From Erigeron canadensis (Eukaryota > Streptophyta > Magnoliopsida > Asterales > Asteraceae): DNA of 64,000 nucleotides. This document shows, in pieces, positions 50,274 to 61,970 of this stretch. Both the position numbers and the translations under genes were made by a program. The notes under the pieces were generated by a model. It saw nothing but the letters and a program-made list of their open reading frames with translations, did no database searches and was not told the DNA's origin. Positions within the stretch are counted from its first letter, which is position 1; the number at the start of each line of letters is the position of its first letter. The stretch lies in contig NC_057765.1 in the NCBI RefSeq assembly GCF_010389155.1, positions 26,910,980 to 26,974,979 on the forward strand, given 5' to 3'.

Positions 50274-52573
50274 TCAATCATCTTCCGGAATCACCTTCGG
50301 ATCAATGGCAAGGATCTCATCAGTGGTAAGCTCAGAGCTAGAAGCCAATGCGGTGACGTAAGGGAACACCATATCCTCCATCTGAGAGGCAGCAGCATTG
50401 AGAGTATCCATAGCAGTCGGTTTATGTCCATCCAGTGTAGTAGGATCAACCTTCAGATACTTACGAGGAAGGTTGTGAAGAACCTTATGACCACCCGCTG
50501 CCATGACATGAGACTGTAGTTTGGTTAGCACTTCACTAAACTCATCACTTTTCAAGAATTTTTTAAACAACAAAGGCAAACTCTCCACAAGTAGCTTCTT
50601 TTCAGCAACAGCCTCCTCAGCTTCTTTGACATGCCTAGTCCTACTGTCCTGAAGCTTGGTCATCTGATTCCCTAGATCCACGAGATCTGCAGCAAAACCC
50701 TTAGATTGCTGTTTAGCTTCATTATATTTATCTTTCCATCCATTCTTCTCATTCCGGACTTTTCCTAGCTGCTCCCGCAGACTCTCTATCTCACGATCCT
50801 TCAAATCAAGCTTCTCACTGAGAACCTTAAGATCAGTATGCTGGCGAGCACGCCCTTCAGAATTTTCCAACAACTTCACTTTTTCTTTTAACTTGCCATT
50901 CTGCTTCTTGAGCTTGTGTCTTTCATCCTCGGAAAGAGAGAGGCGTGTCATGTACCCTGACTACAAGATATCAAAATTATAGCAAGTTAATAATAAGGGA
51001 GCGTACATAACACGAGCATGACTATATAATTAACAAAAAAAAAAGAGAGAAGGGAGCAACATACCAGCGCGTTGAGGATGTCAATCCCGGCCCCATTAGC
51101 AAAATCCACGAACTCATTCTTACGCATATTCTCAGTCATCTGCACTCGATGAGGCACCATGATGTTTCGGACAAAATCAAGACGTTCCTCACCGTCCTCA
51201 AGGGTACTCATGTGTGTAACCTTACTAAAGGGAGGAACAAATGTACCCTGGGGAACATCTAGAGGAGGGTCCTCACCTCCCTCATCTTCCTCCTTTTCTC
51301 CACCGTCTACCCCTGATTCCGCCTCTCGTCTTTTCTCCAAAGTCCTACGCTCCTTACCCTTACCAGGCCCGAGTGGAGGCAACGGCCTACCACCATTCAC
51401 AAGTACGATGCCGCATCTAGGTGGATCAGAATGGGTACGGTGGGGAGCAGCAGAGCTAGTACCCTCCTCATGGATCGATGGAACCTGTGAGTCAGAGGGA
51501 GCACTACGAGTAAGCTTTCTTTTCTTCTGTGGAGCGGCTGTCGTACCAAAAGGGACATAATTGTCAACACCGGAAGCAGGATGAGAGGCTACAACTTCAT
51601 TATCAGAAGGAGGATCTGAGTGGCCCTCCACAAAGTCATCTTCCTCGGGGGCAATAACTATCTCATTAGTAAAATCTTAAAGGAACAACTGCGGTATTGG
51701 GAGGATTAGGAGTAAAGGAACCATTATTGTGACCATCTCTAAGATATCCTCTAAGCCCCATCACTACAAAAAGAAAGTTAAAGTTAGTAAAGGCATGCAT
51801 ATGCGAATAAGTAATAAGAACAAAATAATGGAGGATAACGAAAACAATATTGAAATAAAGATCTAATGAAAAGTATTCCGGAACCATACCCCGCCCTTCA
51901 ACGGCTATCTTAGGAATAGCAGGATGATGGGACCATAGCTTGGATAAGCCGGTGAGATAAAGGATAGGCTCTGGAAGCACACGATACTCCAATGGATACT
52001 TAGTCATCTCAACAACTAAAGACATGTCGAACCCACTAGACGGAAGCCTCTAGACTTTTCTCGTTTGGTCAGAGCAAAAGGATAGTTAGAAGGTATCACA
52101 GACTCATCAACATAAAAGAACCGAGATTTCCAACCTTTAATGGAAGTCGGTACTCCGGTTACACACTCACCTACCTCATCTTCTGGACGCTTCTCAAAGG
52201 TGTACCAACTCCCAGCTTTAGCTAACCTAAAGAACCTCCTAAACAAAGTAAGGCTAGGATCCCTCCTACGACTCCGACAAGAAACCTCAAACATAGTTAC
52301 CCTAGCGTTACCATAAGGATTTACTTGAGAAACATGAACATGGAAATGGTTAAGGACTCTACAATAAAAATCGGTGAAAAGAAGCCGCATATTACCCTTT
52401 TCGAAGGCAGCACAATAAAGGGTAACTTTTCCCGGGGGAGCCCTAGTAGCTATATGGTATGGTTGTGGAAGCATATATCCCAACCCGGGCGGGAACCTAT
52501 ATGCCGATAAAAAGGACCCTAACTCATCAAAGCTCAAGCTACAAGTTTGCTTTTTCAAATCTCTTTTTGCCAT
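50274..52573 (-). CDS. Antisense ORF of the Tat element (gypsy-type transposase-28 domain), degenerate
   Basis: ATG at 52573 opens MAKRDLKKQTCSLSFDELGS and FLSAYRFPPGLGYMLPQP, the kind of sequence Pfam calls 'putative gypsy type transposon' (PF04195). The frame breaks near 52030 and continues as MSLVVEMTKYPLEYRVLPEP. A Pro/Glu-rich acidic part follows (51631-51070: HSDPPSDNEV, GEKEEDEGGEDPP). A plausible intron, donor after GIDILNAL (51063) and acceptor before SGYMTRLS, leads to a coiled-coil tail (SEDERHKLKKQNGKLKEKVK... to VIPEDD, stop at 50274). Besides the intron there are at least two frameshifts, so this copy is unlikely to be functional. Antisense ORFs between integrase and 3' LTR are a known oddity of Tat elements; their role is unclear. 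Confidence 0.6.
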
Positions 52574-53789
52574 AAGATAAAGTGATAGGACAAACCTGAG
52601 GAAATGGACTTATGCTCCAAATTCGGCAATACAGGTTCCGGACCCGGGGACTAAAAATCAGGAAACCAAACGAACCTCGAACCAGCTCAAGTGTATGCTC
52701 CGACTCAAGTACGTGCTCCGGCTCAAGCCAAAGTAAGTTTCGGATTCAAGTAGCCTATATCCCAGAAACCTAAGAGAGGTTCCAGATCAAAAGTGTGCTC
52801 CGATTTAGATGAGTAGGATACAGAAGCCCAAAAGAAAATAGGATGCTCCGGATTCGGTCAGGTAGGTATTACAAGCTCCGGTTGGATCTGGTCGAGTGGG
52901 TATCACAGGCTCCGGATCAATGACAGGCAGCCCCCAGATTGGTAGTCAAAGCTCCGATATTATATATATATATATATATATGTATATATTACATATATAC
53001 AATTAAGCGCTTCAGAGTGGATGTCAGTTGATCGGAAGCACGGGGTTATCAAGAGCTGGACCCGATATACATATATATGTGTGTATTACGGATGGAGAAC
53101 CACAAGATGGCTCCGGATCGGCTGCGGAAAAAACGAACACAAGGGGGCTCCGGATCGGGAGCACATGCTTCGACCAATTAGGCTCCGGGAATGGAGAAGG
53201 TGGCGTTACGGCTGCTAATAAACTGGAGCTATGGGAAGGCTACGGAACAGTAGCAGAAACTAAAGAGGTCAAGAAGCTCCGGATCGGGAGCATATGCTCC
53301 GGTCAAATGTGGTTCGTTTCGGGTAACCTTAAATGTGGAAAGGGTTTTTAAGAGAGGTGAAAATAAACAAAAAAAAAAAGAGATAAGTGAGTTTCTCCCC
53401 CCCCCCCCCCTCTTTTTTTATAGTGTCTCTCCTTGATGAGATGTTTCACAAATTAGGCAGGATGCTTTTTAGGAAGCTCAGATCGAAGCATGGTGCTTTC
53501 CAAAAATAAGATAACAAATAAATAATAAATACAAATCTGTATTTAGTAAAAAAAAAAAAAGAAAAAACAAGAACAAAAAAAAAACCGTTAGAACATTTAG
53601 GAGTTACTCTCGTTTTGTTATGTTTTTAGAGGGGGGAAGGGTAAGGTACGATGGACATTCGGGATCGATATCCGAACACCATCGCGAATTCAAACTAGAG
53701 AAAGGATCCCCAAAACACGCTCCCGAAAATATATTACTTAGTGATTCTTTTTCTTTATTTTTAACTTAGCATTCTAAGCATTACAATGC

Positions 53790-53803
53790 CAAGCTGGGGG
53801 GCT
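53790..53803 (+). other. Polypurine tract of the Tat element
   Basis: AAGCTGGGGGG lies directly before TGATAGTGCACC, the start of the 3' LTR. It is the expected plus-strand primer site. Confidence 0.6.
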
Positions 53804-54265
53804 TGATAGTGCACCATCTTAGTTAGCACTATGACCTGATCAAAGCAACATAAAGCAGCGTAGCTCCCGAATACATATAGAGCAGCGTAGCTCCCGAATA
53901 GAAGTAATCGCATGATCCGGACCAAGATCCAGATCCAACATGATAGAACAAATAGATTGTCATGTGAATAGCACGTGGCCAACCAACAGGACAAGATGAT
54001 GTACTAACTAAGCCAATCACCGTTAAGAAAGGTACGCTCCCAACGGGCTCCAAACCGTACTGAAACGTCATAGGAGACACGTATTCAGATCTTGTCTCCT
54101 CAGCCTCTATAAATACTCCTCTCAATCACTCATTTGAGAAGGATGTTTTCACACATAACACACTTTGCTCTGATTATTTTAGTGGCGTGGAGTAGCCTCC
54201 ATCACCAATAGGGAACCGCCAATAAACATAATCAACCTTCTTCTGACCCTCCTTTTGCAAGTTCA
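53804..54265 (+). repeat. 3' LTR of the Tat element
   Basis: Begins TGATAGTGCACC after the polypurine tract. It contains the twice-repeated phrase GCAGCGTAGCTCCCGAATA and a TATA box, TATAAATA (54108-54115). It probably ends at CA near 54265. The partner LTR is not in the window. Confidence 0.55.
54108..54115 (+). promoter_or_regulatory. TATA box in the LTR
   Basis: TATAAATA about 300 bp into the LTR, followed by a C/T-rich start region, as in plant LTR promoters. Confidence 0.55.
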
Positions 54266-54667
54266 ACCCTTTAGTAATTAGACGACAAAATACGTTTAAA
54301 CAATGGGAAGTGGGTGGCACAGATGGAGACGGCACATAATGGAGCCTCTAATATGTACGACATGATTCTAAGTTCAGGAGTTTTGTTTAAAAATAAGTAT
54401 TTTTAGAAAGAAGTTTGTAAATAATTTCATTCTCTAAAACATTTTTATCATATTTTTTAAAACAAAATAATGTTCTTATTATATTAAACTTTTTGAAATA
54501 GCAAAATAGATTTTTAGTTTTATTAAAACCGTGATATAACAAAATAGAGTCTACATTTTTCTAAATTTTTGAAAGTTCAAAAAAGTTTTATTTTGTTAAA
54601 GTTTTTAGAATACAAAAAGACATTCCATTTCTAAATTAACAGAAAATTAAAAGAGATAAAAGGTTGT

Positions 54668-54815
54668 CCGATCATCAGAGATGACAATCTTTGGATTTTT
54701 TCTTCTGAATATTTGTAATGGTCAATGGTTAACATCTCGTTGGATAAACTAAGTACAAGACTTCACCATTATACAAAGAAAATTTACTGATATTGTTTTC
54801 TAACTGAATATTTAG
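54668..54815 (+). mobile_element. Decayed SINE, related to the one at 13.03 kb
   Basis: Shares the tail blocks 'caacatctcgttg', 'gacttcaccattata' and 'ctaactgaatat' with 13032-13256. The head is lost or unrecognisable. Confidence 0.4.
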
Positions 54816-55099
54816 TATATATATATATATAATAGAAAAGATCTTATATTATAGTTGTATACTACCGAATAAGTTAAATAATAATAATAATAATAATAAT
54901 TTTCTTTTAGTTTTTGTAGCGTATATCTTTGAGTTTCATAAATCATAAGTATTAAAGTAAATAAAACAAAACAAGTTAATAATCAAGACAACTAATCCGT
55001 AAATAAGTGTTTCCAATCAATAGCCCAAGTCCAAAACAATCAATAGCCCAAACCCAAAATTATTGATTCGCATCTAGTCCATACCCAGCCCAGCCAATA

Positions 55100-55260
55100 T
55101 TTAAAGCGAACCCAACCCAAACCTGGACATAGTAATCCACTATTTATAGCAACTAGTGAACATCATTTTAGTGGATGCTTTATTTTCATACATCCGGTTA
55201 ATCCGTATATAAGTCTTTCACATTTGTTGATCACCTTCCTCATGCATAAGCCTCAATTCA
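55100..55260. repeat. Segment duplicated at 61.26-61.41 kb
   Basis: CCAACCCAAACCTGGAC, ATAATCCACTATTTATAGC-like and GAACATCATTTTAGTGG blocks appear in the same order upstream of each subtilase gene. This marks the left part of the tandem duplication. Confidence 0.7.
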
Positions 55261-55532
55261 CTTTTTGGAGTGTTTGTTTAAACTTTGATTTCCTGGTTCC
55301 AGTACTTAATTAACTGGTGAAGAAAAAATTGAAGAGAAACAAAACCAAAAGAGGTTTAAATAATCATTCATATGAACAACCCATCATATGATAAAATTTA
55401 ATTACAAAACACTAATCTGATGATAACTAACAGATTGTGAAAACAACGAATTACAAGTTTTTTGTTGATATAAATGAATAAAGTTCTTGTAGGAAGGTTG
55501 TCTTCCTTTACTGCAGTGTGTTTGGATATATA

Positions 55533-56040
55533 CAGGGTCGACCCAACAATGCTTTGGGGTCAAGCATGTGCTTTGGGCCCCCATTTTGACAAGGCCCCCA
55601 ATTTTTTTTCAAGCTTTTGTATACTACCTTAATAATTGTGACGGCTAAAACAAAAAAGTTAACTGGCCAAAAAGAAAAGGAATAGGGTAACGCAACAGCC
55701 CCTCAGCCTCGCATCTTGTGTCCTCAAAGTCTTCACCTCCTTAAAAATTGAAAAGCCTGGGATATTTCTCTTTCAAAATATGATTTTTCTCCAACATTCT
55801 TATGATTGAATTTTTGGGTGTAAAATTAGATAAGTTTATTCACTTATGTTTCTCTTTTCTAATATTATTCACTGATCCCAGAAGCAGCATCGACTGCTGC
55901 ATCAGCAGCTAATAAACTTGTAATAGCAGTAGATACCTTTTTTTAAGAGTATTTCTTTGTTTACTTTAATTTATAGCTAATAAACTAGGCCTCTAAAATC
56001 GATCTCGTTTAAGGCCACCAAAAAGCTTGAGCCGGCACTG
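55533..56040. mobile_element. Non-autonomous hAT element, 508 bp
   Basis: The perfect 8-bp duplication GATATATA flanks the block (55525-55532 and 56041-56048). The ends CAGGGTCGACCCA and the complement of CAGTGCCGGCTCA match the plant hAT terminus. The interior has the familiar 'gggcccccat...aaggccccca' phrases. No transposase is present. It is missing from the corresponding interval upstream of the second subtilase. Confidence 0.8.
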
Positions 56041-58279
56041 GATATATACCCAAGTGTACGACCGTCGACAGTTGCAGAAGCCCATGAACTAACGGGTGTA
56101 CTCCAGTTATGTGACCCACTCATCTTTGATATCTTGAGAGATACATTTTCAGCCCTTCCACTTGATTGTATTAAAGAAACATACTATCTTTTTCTTGTAC
56201 ACTTTGGATCGAGTCAAAACTAAGATTCATAAAACAATGTCACTTCTCAACAACTGGTGGATTGTATCCTTAATAATTATTTCATATTCTTGGTTTTATG
56301 TTTTTTGTTAGAAATATAAAATATAGTGTGAATTTATATTTTGTACAAGTAATAGTGTTGAAAGGGTTAGATGTAAAATATGTTTTTATGTATATAAATC
56401 CCCCAACACATATTTTGTAACTTTTCACCTATTCTTACTTCTACTCATCCACTTTCAATCTAATTCTCTCTCAATACAAACACTAGTATCCGCACATACA
56501 CACACACACACACGCTAAAACACATACTCAAGCTTGTAATTCTTGATTTGTAGTTGTTTTCATTCTTCAATTGTTAGGAACTTAGTTGACTTATTGTGTA
56601 GAATAATACACAGTGTCTCTCAATTGAAATGGTTGAACTGAGGTATTTAATATGAGTTTGGATCACCATGTGACAAAAAATTGGAGTTCATGTTGGGCCA
56701 AAAAGATGATCGGATGGACCAGTAACACGTTAAAGGGAAGGTATGGTTGCCGAAAAACCAAATTTTGGTAAGACAACCACTAATTACAACTTGCCATATC
56801 CCTTTTAGTTTGAGCCAAAATGAGCCAAAAAATAAACCGAATTAGTAGGGTGTGGTTTGAATTTGTTTAAGAAAAAAAATATATTTTTTAAAATAAACAA
56901 ACACAAAGAACAGTCCTAATGTTCAAAAACAATGCAAGACAAAAGAAGAAGAAAAAAAAAAAAAGTCAAAAGCACCACACCCTACACGCCTCAACCTTCA
57001 TTTCACTCGGCCCTGCTGGGCCGATTTCAGGATCCGAAACCTCAAGCCTCTATTGGAGGTTGGATGAAAAGAGCCGACCACACTCTTTACCTTTTTAAAT
57101 GTCTGAATATATAAATAATGTTTGTATGTATTAAGTAAAAAATACGGTTATTTTTGTTTATTAAGTCAAAAAATAAAAATAAAATTTGACTGAATGCATT
57201 AGTTCAGGTACCCTTTATATAATTAACCCTTAAATAAATAAACTGCAGCTAAGTATGTTAAGGTTGTTCATGCACTAATCGTCTGTTGGATGCTTTTGAT
57301 TTCAAAAGTACCGAACTCGATAACCTTTCAGGCACATCAATTCGAGTGATATCTTGTTGTTCTTGTCTTCAGTTGGTTTGCAACACTCATTGCTTAATAC
57401 TGAAACGTTTAAAGGTGTTTGAATCAAGGAATTCTCAGCAGTTGACTCATCTAGAGAAATTGTTATGTTTGAAGCAGGATCATCAAGTCAACAACAACAT
57501 ATACAGGCTGAAAATGATGCTACTTATGATATCAACCAATCAGTATGATTGCAGATTGATGAAGGTCAAGTTTTGAAAGAACTTGATGAGTTTTTTCATA
57601 AATGATTTTGGGATTATTGAATAATTAAGAATGTGCAAGGTTGTACTATTAAATACTAGTTGGCTTATATATGGGATTATAATGTTTTTTGTATGACATT
57701 ATGATGAAATATATGAAAAGTTTTAACCTTCCTATCACAAGTGTGTGTTAGTGTTTGTGAATTTACCCTGATTATCGGTATTCTTTTGAATCAACGATAG
57801 TTAGAAGAATTGTTCTTGGCATTCTCATGAATCAACCGGTTCGATTGTTTATCCCATTTTATCTTTTTTTCTCGCTGCATCACAGATATTCGGTGATTTA
57901 TCATTATTGTTTCTAGCCTTGTAAAACCCTTAACCAAACACCCCCTAAAACTTCACTAAGTATTTGTAGTTTGTCTTTAGGATCTGCTGGAAGATTATAT
58001 TATTATTATTTAGAAATATAATATTAGTTTTATTATTATGATGATTAGGAAACTATTGTATTACTATAGTTATGATATCTTTTATATTATTTAGTTAGCT
58101 TGTTAATCAAGCTATAGGATTAGTATTTATATAGACAGTAAGTTCTAACATTTATTATGGATAAATTGAATTAAGGTCGTAAGACTTTTAGGAGATCCTT
58201 GCTTCTCGAATTGCAAGAACCCTTATATCGTGTTCTTTGGTTCGTATCACAATCAAATCTATTGAAGTCATTCAGGACA
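56041..58279. other. Intergenic DNA upstream of subtilase 1
   Basis: AT-rich. Around 57286-57600 there are short protein-like stretches (QLVCNTHCL..., QSLTHLEKLL-like) broken by stops that I cannot assign. No intact gene or RNA is seen. Confidence 0.4.
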
Positions 58280-58791
58280 CAAATTCAATTTTAATTGTAG
58301 ATTTGCTTCTATAATTAAATAGGTACTTATTTTTATCTTTGTATATATAATCAATGAAGGTGAGCATCAAGGACATGCAATCAAATGCAATATAAAAACA
58401 AGACTTTGAAATAGACACTGTTACTAAATCTTGCAAGAAAACGTATCTTTTACAGGATAAGACATATGAAATTGGCAATCACTTGCAGAATAACACTTGC
58501 TATGTATACGAAATCTGCAGTGGTTCTCTTTGATATTGTCATTTGCATCTTCAGAACCCAAGTGATCACACTGTCTATACACATAAATCCAGACTAAAAG
58601 CTTAGTTATGGTCACAAATACATTGTTATGAAAAATGCTATATTCATTCTTTAGCCCATGGCTTTTCTGAAATGACATCTATCTGTTCGGCTTATGAATA
58701 TTGGCCTTTTGTCATTGTATCGTTTGTATGGATATATATATATATATATATGTTAGATTTGTTTTGTCACTTCAAAACATCTTAGAGCAAA
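58280..58791 (+). promoter_or_regulatory. Upstream region of subtilase 1, duplicated before subtilase 2
   Basis: Closely matches about 63200-63641, including GATATTGTCATTTGCATCTT and CACTTCAAAACATCTTA just before the ATG. A (TA)n run sits at 58732-58751. The conserved stretch probably holds the promoter. Confidence 0.6.
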
Positions 58792-61071
58792 ATGCCACAG
58801 TCTATGAATATTAGATTCATATCTTTTCTTTTCACTTTCATAATTATATTAATTGTGTCATCACCATCATCTGCATCAGATGATTATCAAGCTTATATTG
58901 TTCTTATGGACAAATCAATGATGCCATCTCCTTTTTCTAATCACCATAACTGGTACACTTCTGTACTTTCATCTCTTTCGGATGGAGTTCCCGCAAAGCA
59001 TCTGTACACGTATAACCATGTCATGGACGGGTTTAGTGCGGTCCTAACCAAAAAACAACTAATACAGCTTGAGAAAACTCCCGGCCATCTTGCTACGTTT
59101 GAGGAGAAAGTTGGAGAGGCTCACACGACGCATACACCTAAGTATTTGGGACTAAGGAAACATGTTGGATTATGGCCCGTTTCTGGGTTTGGTGAAGATA
59201 TGATTATTGGCATACTTGACACTGGCATTTGGCCCGAAAGTGAGAGTTTTCATGACAGAGGGATGTCAGAAGTCCCTTCTCGTTGGCGTGGAACTTGTGA
59301 AGGTGAAGGTTTTTGTAACAAGAAACTAATCGGTGCACGTTCGTTCAGTGAAGGAATGAAACACCGAAAGGAGAACATTTCAAAAACAGATGACTATGAT
59401 TCTCCTAGAGATTACGAAGGACATGGGACCCATACGTCGTCAACAGCAGCTGGCAGTCGCGTAGCAAATGCTGATTATTTTGGGTATGCAAAGGGGACAG
59501 CCACAGGAATAGCACCAAACGCTCGGTTAGCCATGTACAAAGTGTTGTTCCTTGACAACTCATATGATGCTGCAGCAAGTGACACATTGGCCGGAATGGA
59601 TCAAGCTATAGAAGATGGCGTGGATCTGATGTCGTTATCATTAGGCTTTATCGAGACAAGATTTTCTCAAAATCCTATTGCAATTGGAGCATTTGCAGCT
59701 ATGGAAAAAGGGATCTTTGTATCTTGTTCAGCAGGGAATGCTGGCCCACATCGTTACACAATCACTAATGGAGCTCCTTGGATTACAACTGTTGGTGCAG
59801 GAACCATAGACCGTAAATTAGCAGCATTCGTGACACCAAGTGATCAAAAGTATGGAACCCTAATTGGGAAATCGATTTACCCCGAAAATCTTTTGGTAGA
59901 AAGGGTCCCTATCTACTATGGATATGGAAACACAAGCAAAGAAACTTGTGACTATCTTGATCCGAAAGATGTTAAAGGAAAGTATGTTTTTTGTGAAACT
60001 GATTATGGCATAACACTTGAAGATTTTGAAACCAGTGGAGCTATTGGAGTTATTACGAGTTCCGACCAAGGAAACTTTCTACGACCAAAAGACTTCAATT
60101 TGCCATTCGTCGTTCTGGACACCAAGGTGGCAGATTCGTTAAAAAAATACATAATTAACACAAAAAACGCAAGTATCAGTGTAAAGTACGGTGAAGCTGT
60201 TTTGGGAGTTAAGCCAGCTCCTCAAGTTGCAGACTTTTCATCAAGAGGACCTGACCAGAGATCTCCATGGATCCTAAAACCCGATCTTTTGGCTCCTGGA
60301 GTCGATATCTTGGCTGCATGGGCACCAAATAGACAAAGTGCAACAATTGGAGATGATTATTTGCTTACTGATTACAATGTTGTATCTGGGACATCAATGG
60401 CTTGTCCACATGTAGCAGGCATAGCTGCCTTATTGAAATCAGCCCATAAGGACTGGAGTCCAGCTGCAATTCGGTCTGCAATGATGACGACAGCTGATAT
60501 TCTCGACAATAATAAAAGCACAATCTTTGACATGACTACTGCAGAACAAGGTAACCCTCTAGATTTTGGTGCAGGTCAAGTTAACCCAAACAAAGCCATG
60601 GATCCTGGTCTAGTTTACGACGTTAAACCTGAAGACTACATCAACTATCTGTGTGCATTGAACTACACAAGAAATGAGATAAGGATCATTTCAAAGAAAT
60701 CGGCTTTTGATTGTGCAAATGCAACCCTTGATCTTAACTACCCATCATTCATTCTAGTTTTGAACAATACAAACATGACCCGTGTCACCTTTGAAAGGGT
60801 GTTAAAGAATGTAGCAGAGACATCAAGTTCTACGTATCGAGCCATGGTGCAAACTCCTGCAACAGGTATGAACGTTGTCGTGGAGCCTACAACGATCTTT
60901 TTCAAAGGGAAGTATAGTACGGCTAAGTTTAAGGTTACAGTCGACGTTGACATAACTCATGTCCCTCCAACCTATGCCGGATATTATGGTAATTCTGGAT
61001 ATCTAAGCTGGTACGAGGTGAACGGAACTCGTGTTGTTCGAAGTCCCATTGTATCTGCACTCGCACCCTGA
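58792..61071 (+). CDS. Subtilisin-like serine protease, SBT1 group, single exon
   Basis: 759 aa from ATG 58792. Order: signal peptide (MPQSMNIRFISFLFTFIIIL..., about 1-29); I9 propeptide (AYIVLMDKSMMPSPF ... TYNHVMDGFSAVLTKKQL, to about 110); S8 catalytic domain with Asp143 (GILDTGIWPES), His211 (GHGTHTSSTAAG), oxyanion Asn316 (SAGNAGP) and Ser535 (GTSMACPHVAG); a PA insertion (about 345-475); and an Fn3-like C-terminal domain ending RVVRSPIVSALAP. The catalytic set is complete and the length is usual. The enzyme should enter the secretory pathway, remove its propeptide and cleave peptides or proteins in the cell wall space. Resemblance is to SBT1.8/1.9 and tomato SBT3. Lack of introns is usual for SBT1. 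A near-identical gene follows at 63642. The tRNA-Arg lies 95 bp behind the stop, on the other strand. Confidence 0.95.
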   Translation: MPQSMNIRFISFLFTFIIILIVSSPSSASDDYQAYIVLMDKSMMPSPFSNHHNWYTSVLSSLSDGVPAKHLYTYNHVMDGFSAVLTKKQLIQLEKTPGHLATFEEKVGEAHTTHTPKYLGLRKHVGLWPVSGFGEDMIIGILDTGIWPESESFHDRGMSEVPSRWRGTCEGEGFCNKKLIGARSFSEGMKHRKENISKTDDYDSPRDYEGHGTHTSSTAAGSRVANADYFGYAKGTATGIAPNARLAMYKVLFLDNSYDAAASDTLAGMDQAIEDGVDLMSLSLGFIETRFSQNPIAIGAFAAMEKGIFVSCSAGNAGPHRYTITNGAPWITTVGAGTIDRKLAAFVTPSDQKYGTLIGKSIYPENLLVERVPIYYGYGNTSKETCDYLDPKDVKGKYVFCETDYGITLEDFETSGAIGVITSSDQGNFLRPKDFNLPFVVLDTKVADSLKKYIINTKNASISVKYGEAVLGVKPAPQVADFSSRGPDQRSPWILKPDLLAPGVDILAAWAPNRQSATIGDDYLLTDYNVVSGTSMACPHVAGIAALLKSAHKDWSPAAIRSAMMTTADILDNNKSTIFDMTTAEQGNPLDFGAGQVNPNKAMDPGLVYDVKPEDYINYLCALNYTRNEIRIISKKSAFDCANATLDLNYPSFILVLNNTNMTRVTFERVLKNVAETSSSTYRAMVQTPATGMNVVVEPTTIFFKGKYSTAKFKVTVDVDITHVPPTYAGYYGNSGYLSWYEVNGTRVVRSPIVSALAP

Positions 61072-61166
61072 GAGCAAGAAATGGTATATATATGGCATAA
61101 AGAAAGCAAGTTAGAAGTTTTCCTAATACTGATTGTGGGGTTCTGAAGCTGGTTTTTTTAAAGAAA

Positions 61167-61239
61167 GACACCCGATGGGACTTGAACCCACAATCGCCTG
61201 ATTAGAAATCAAACACCATATCCATTAGGCCACGGGTGC
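61167..61239 (-). tRNA. tRNA-Arg (anticodon UCU)
   Basis: Read on the minus strand the 73-nt cloverleaf starts GCACCCG and closes with CGGGTGT (G1-U72 wobble). The D arm contains GGCCTAATGGATATGG, the anticodon loop TTTCTAA gives UCU, and the T arm is GTGGG TTCAAGT CCCAT. There is no intron. CAA-type triplets just upstream (minus strand) are typical of plant tRNA promoters. The downstream T runs are short (TTTCTTT), a weak pol III stop. The anticodon stem has two T-G wobbles, so some decay is possible. Confidence 0.88.
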
Positions 61240-61261
61240 TTGTTTGTTTTGGTTTTGACCC

Positions 61262-61410
61262 AAACCCAACCCAAACTTGGACTTATAAAACCCTGCAACC
61301 CAAAATGTAAATAATCCACTATTTTTAGCAACCAATGAACATCATTTTAGTGGCTGATTTATTTCATACATCCATTTAATTAATCCGTATAAGTCTTTAA
61401 CTGTTATAAT
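61262..61410. repeat. Segment duplicated from 55.10-55.26 kb
   Basis: The second copy of the block upstream of a subtilase gene. It begins some 20 bp beyond the tRNA gene, which puts the left edge of the tandem duplication near the tRNA. Confidence 0.7.
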
Positions 61411-61486
61411 GACCATTCTTAATCAAGTTTCTTAATATTTTCAAATCACATAAAAGAGCTAGCTGATATCAATGAATGGATATGTC

Positions 61487-61970
61487 ATGCGTTAACTTCT
61501 AATTCTCATGGGAGTTGAATTTTTTAAACATAGTTGTTAAACTTCCGTGTTCTACTTTTCTATCTCGGATGCCTGTTTTGACCCGGGTCCATTTTGACCC
61601 GGATCCGATTGATATTATATTCATTGACCTGAACCTATCTTGACCCAGACCCGTTTGGACCCATTACCCAGTCTGACGTGACTTGTACATTTTGCCACCT
61701 CTCACACATAAGGACAGCACTGGAGATGCCATGCCTTAACTTCTTATTGTCATGGAAGTTAAATTTGTTAAACATAGTTGTTTTACATCTGTTTTCTACT
61801 TTTTTTTTGTCTCGGGTGCCTGTTTAGACCCGGAGCCGATTGATATTATGTTTATTGACCTGAACCCATCTTGACCCAGACCTGTTACCAGCCTGACCCG
61901 GCTTGCTATAGAATTAACTGAACAAGCAGATACAAAAGATTTTGCCACCTCTCACACAAAAGGACAGCAC
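61487..61970. repeat. Tandem repeat of about 240 bp, two copies
   Basis: Two copies (about 61487-61718 and 61729-61970) share 'aaacatagttgtt', GATTGATATTAT, CATCTTGACCCAGACC-like and CCACCTCTCACACA blocks. The motif GACCCGG recurs. It is non-coding. Confidence 0.7.

Larger units (their letters stand above)
47200..54265 (+). mobile_element. 5'-truncated Tat-lineage Ty3/gypsy LTR retrotransposon
   Basis: The order is: end of the reverse transcriptase/RNase H region (from about 47200), a second RNase H domain, integrase, a non-coding 3' region with a 39-bp tandem repeat, an antisense ORF, a polypurine tract and one LTR. This order is typical of the Tat (Ogre/Retand) branch of Ty3/gypsy. The 5' LTR, primer site, gag, protease and most of RT are missing, so it cannot move by itself. 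The 3' LTR end is set at a CA near 54265, with some uncertainty. Confidence 0.8.

Noticed and set aside
50987..51631. An independent acidic nuclear protein gene
   Set aside because: Position, strand and neighbouring frames show it is the middle of the retrotransposon's antisense ORF.
57286..57576. A 96-codon open frame as a gene
   Set aside because: It has no recognisable domain, and the protein-like stretches change frame; at best a decayed fragment.
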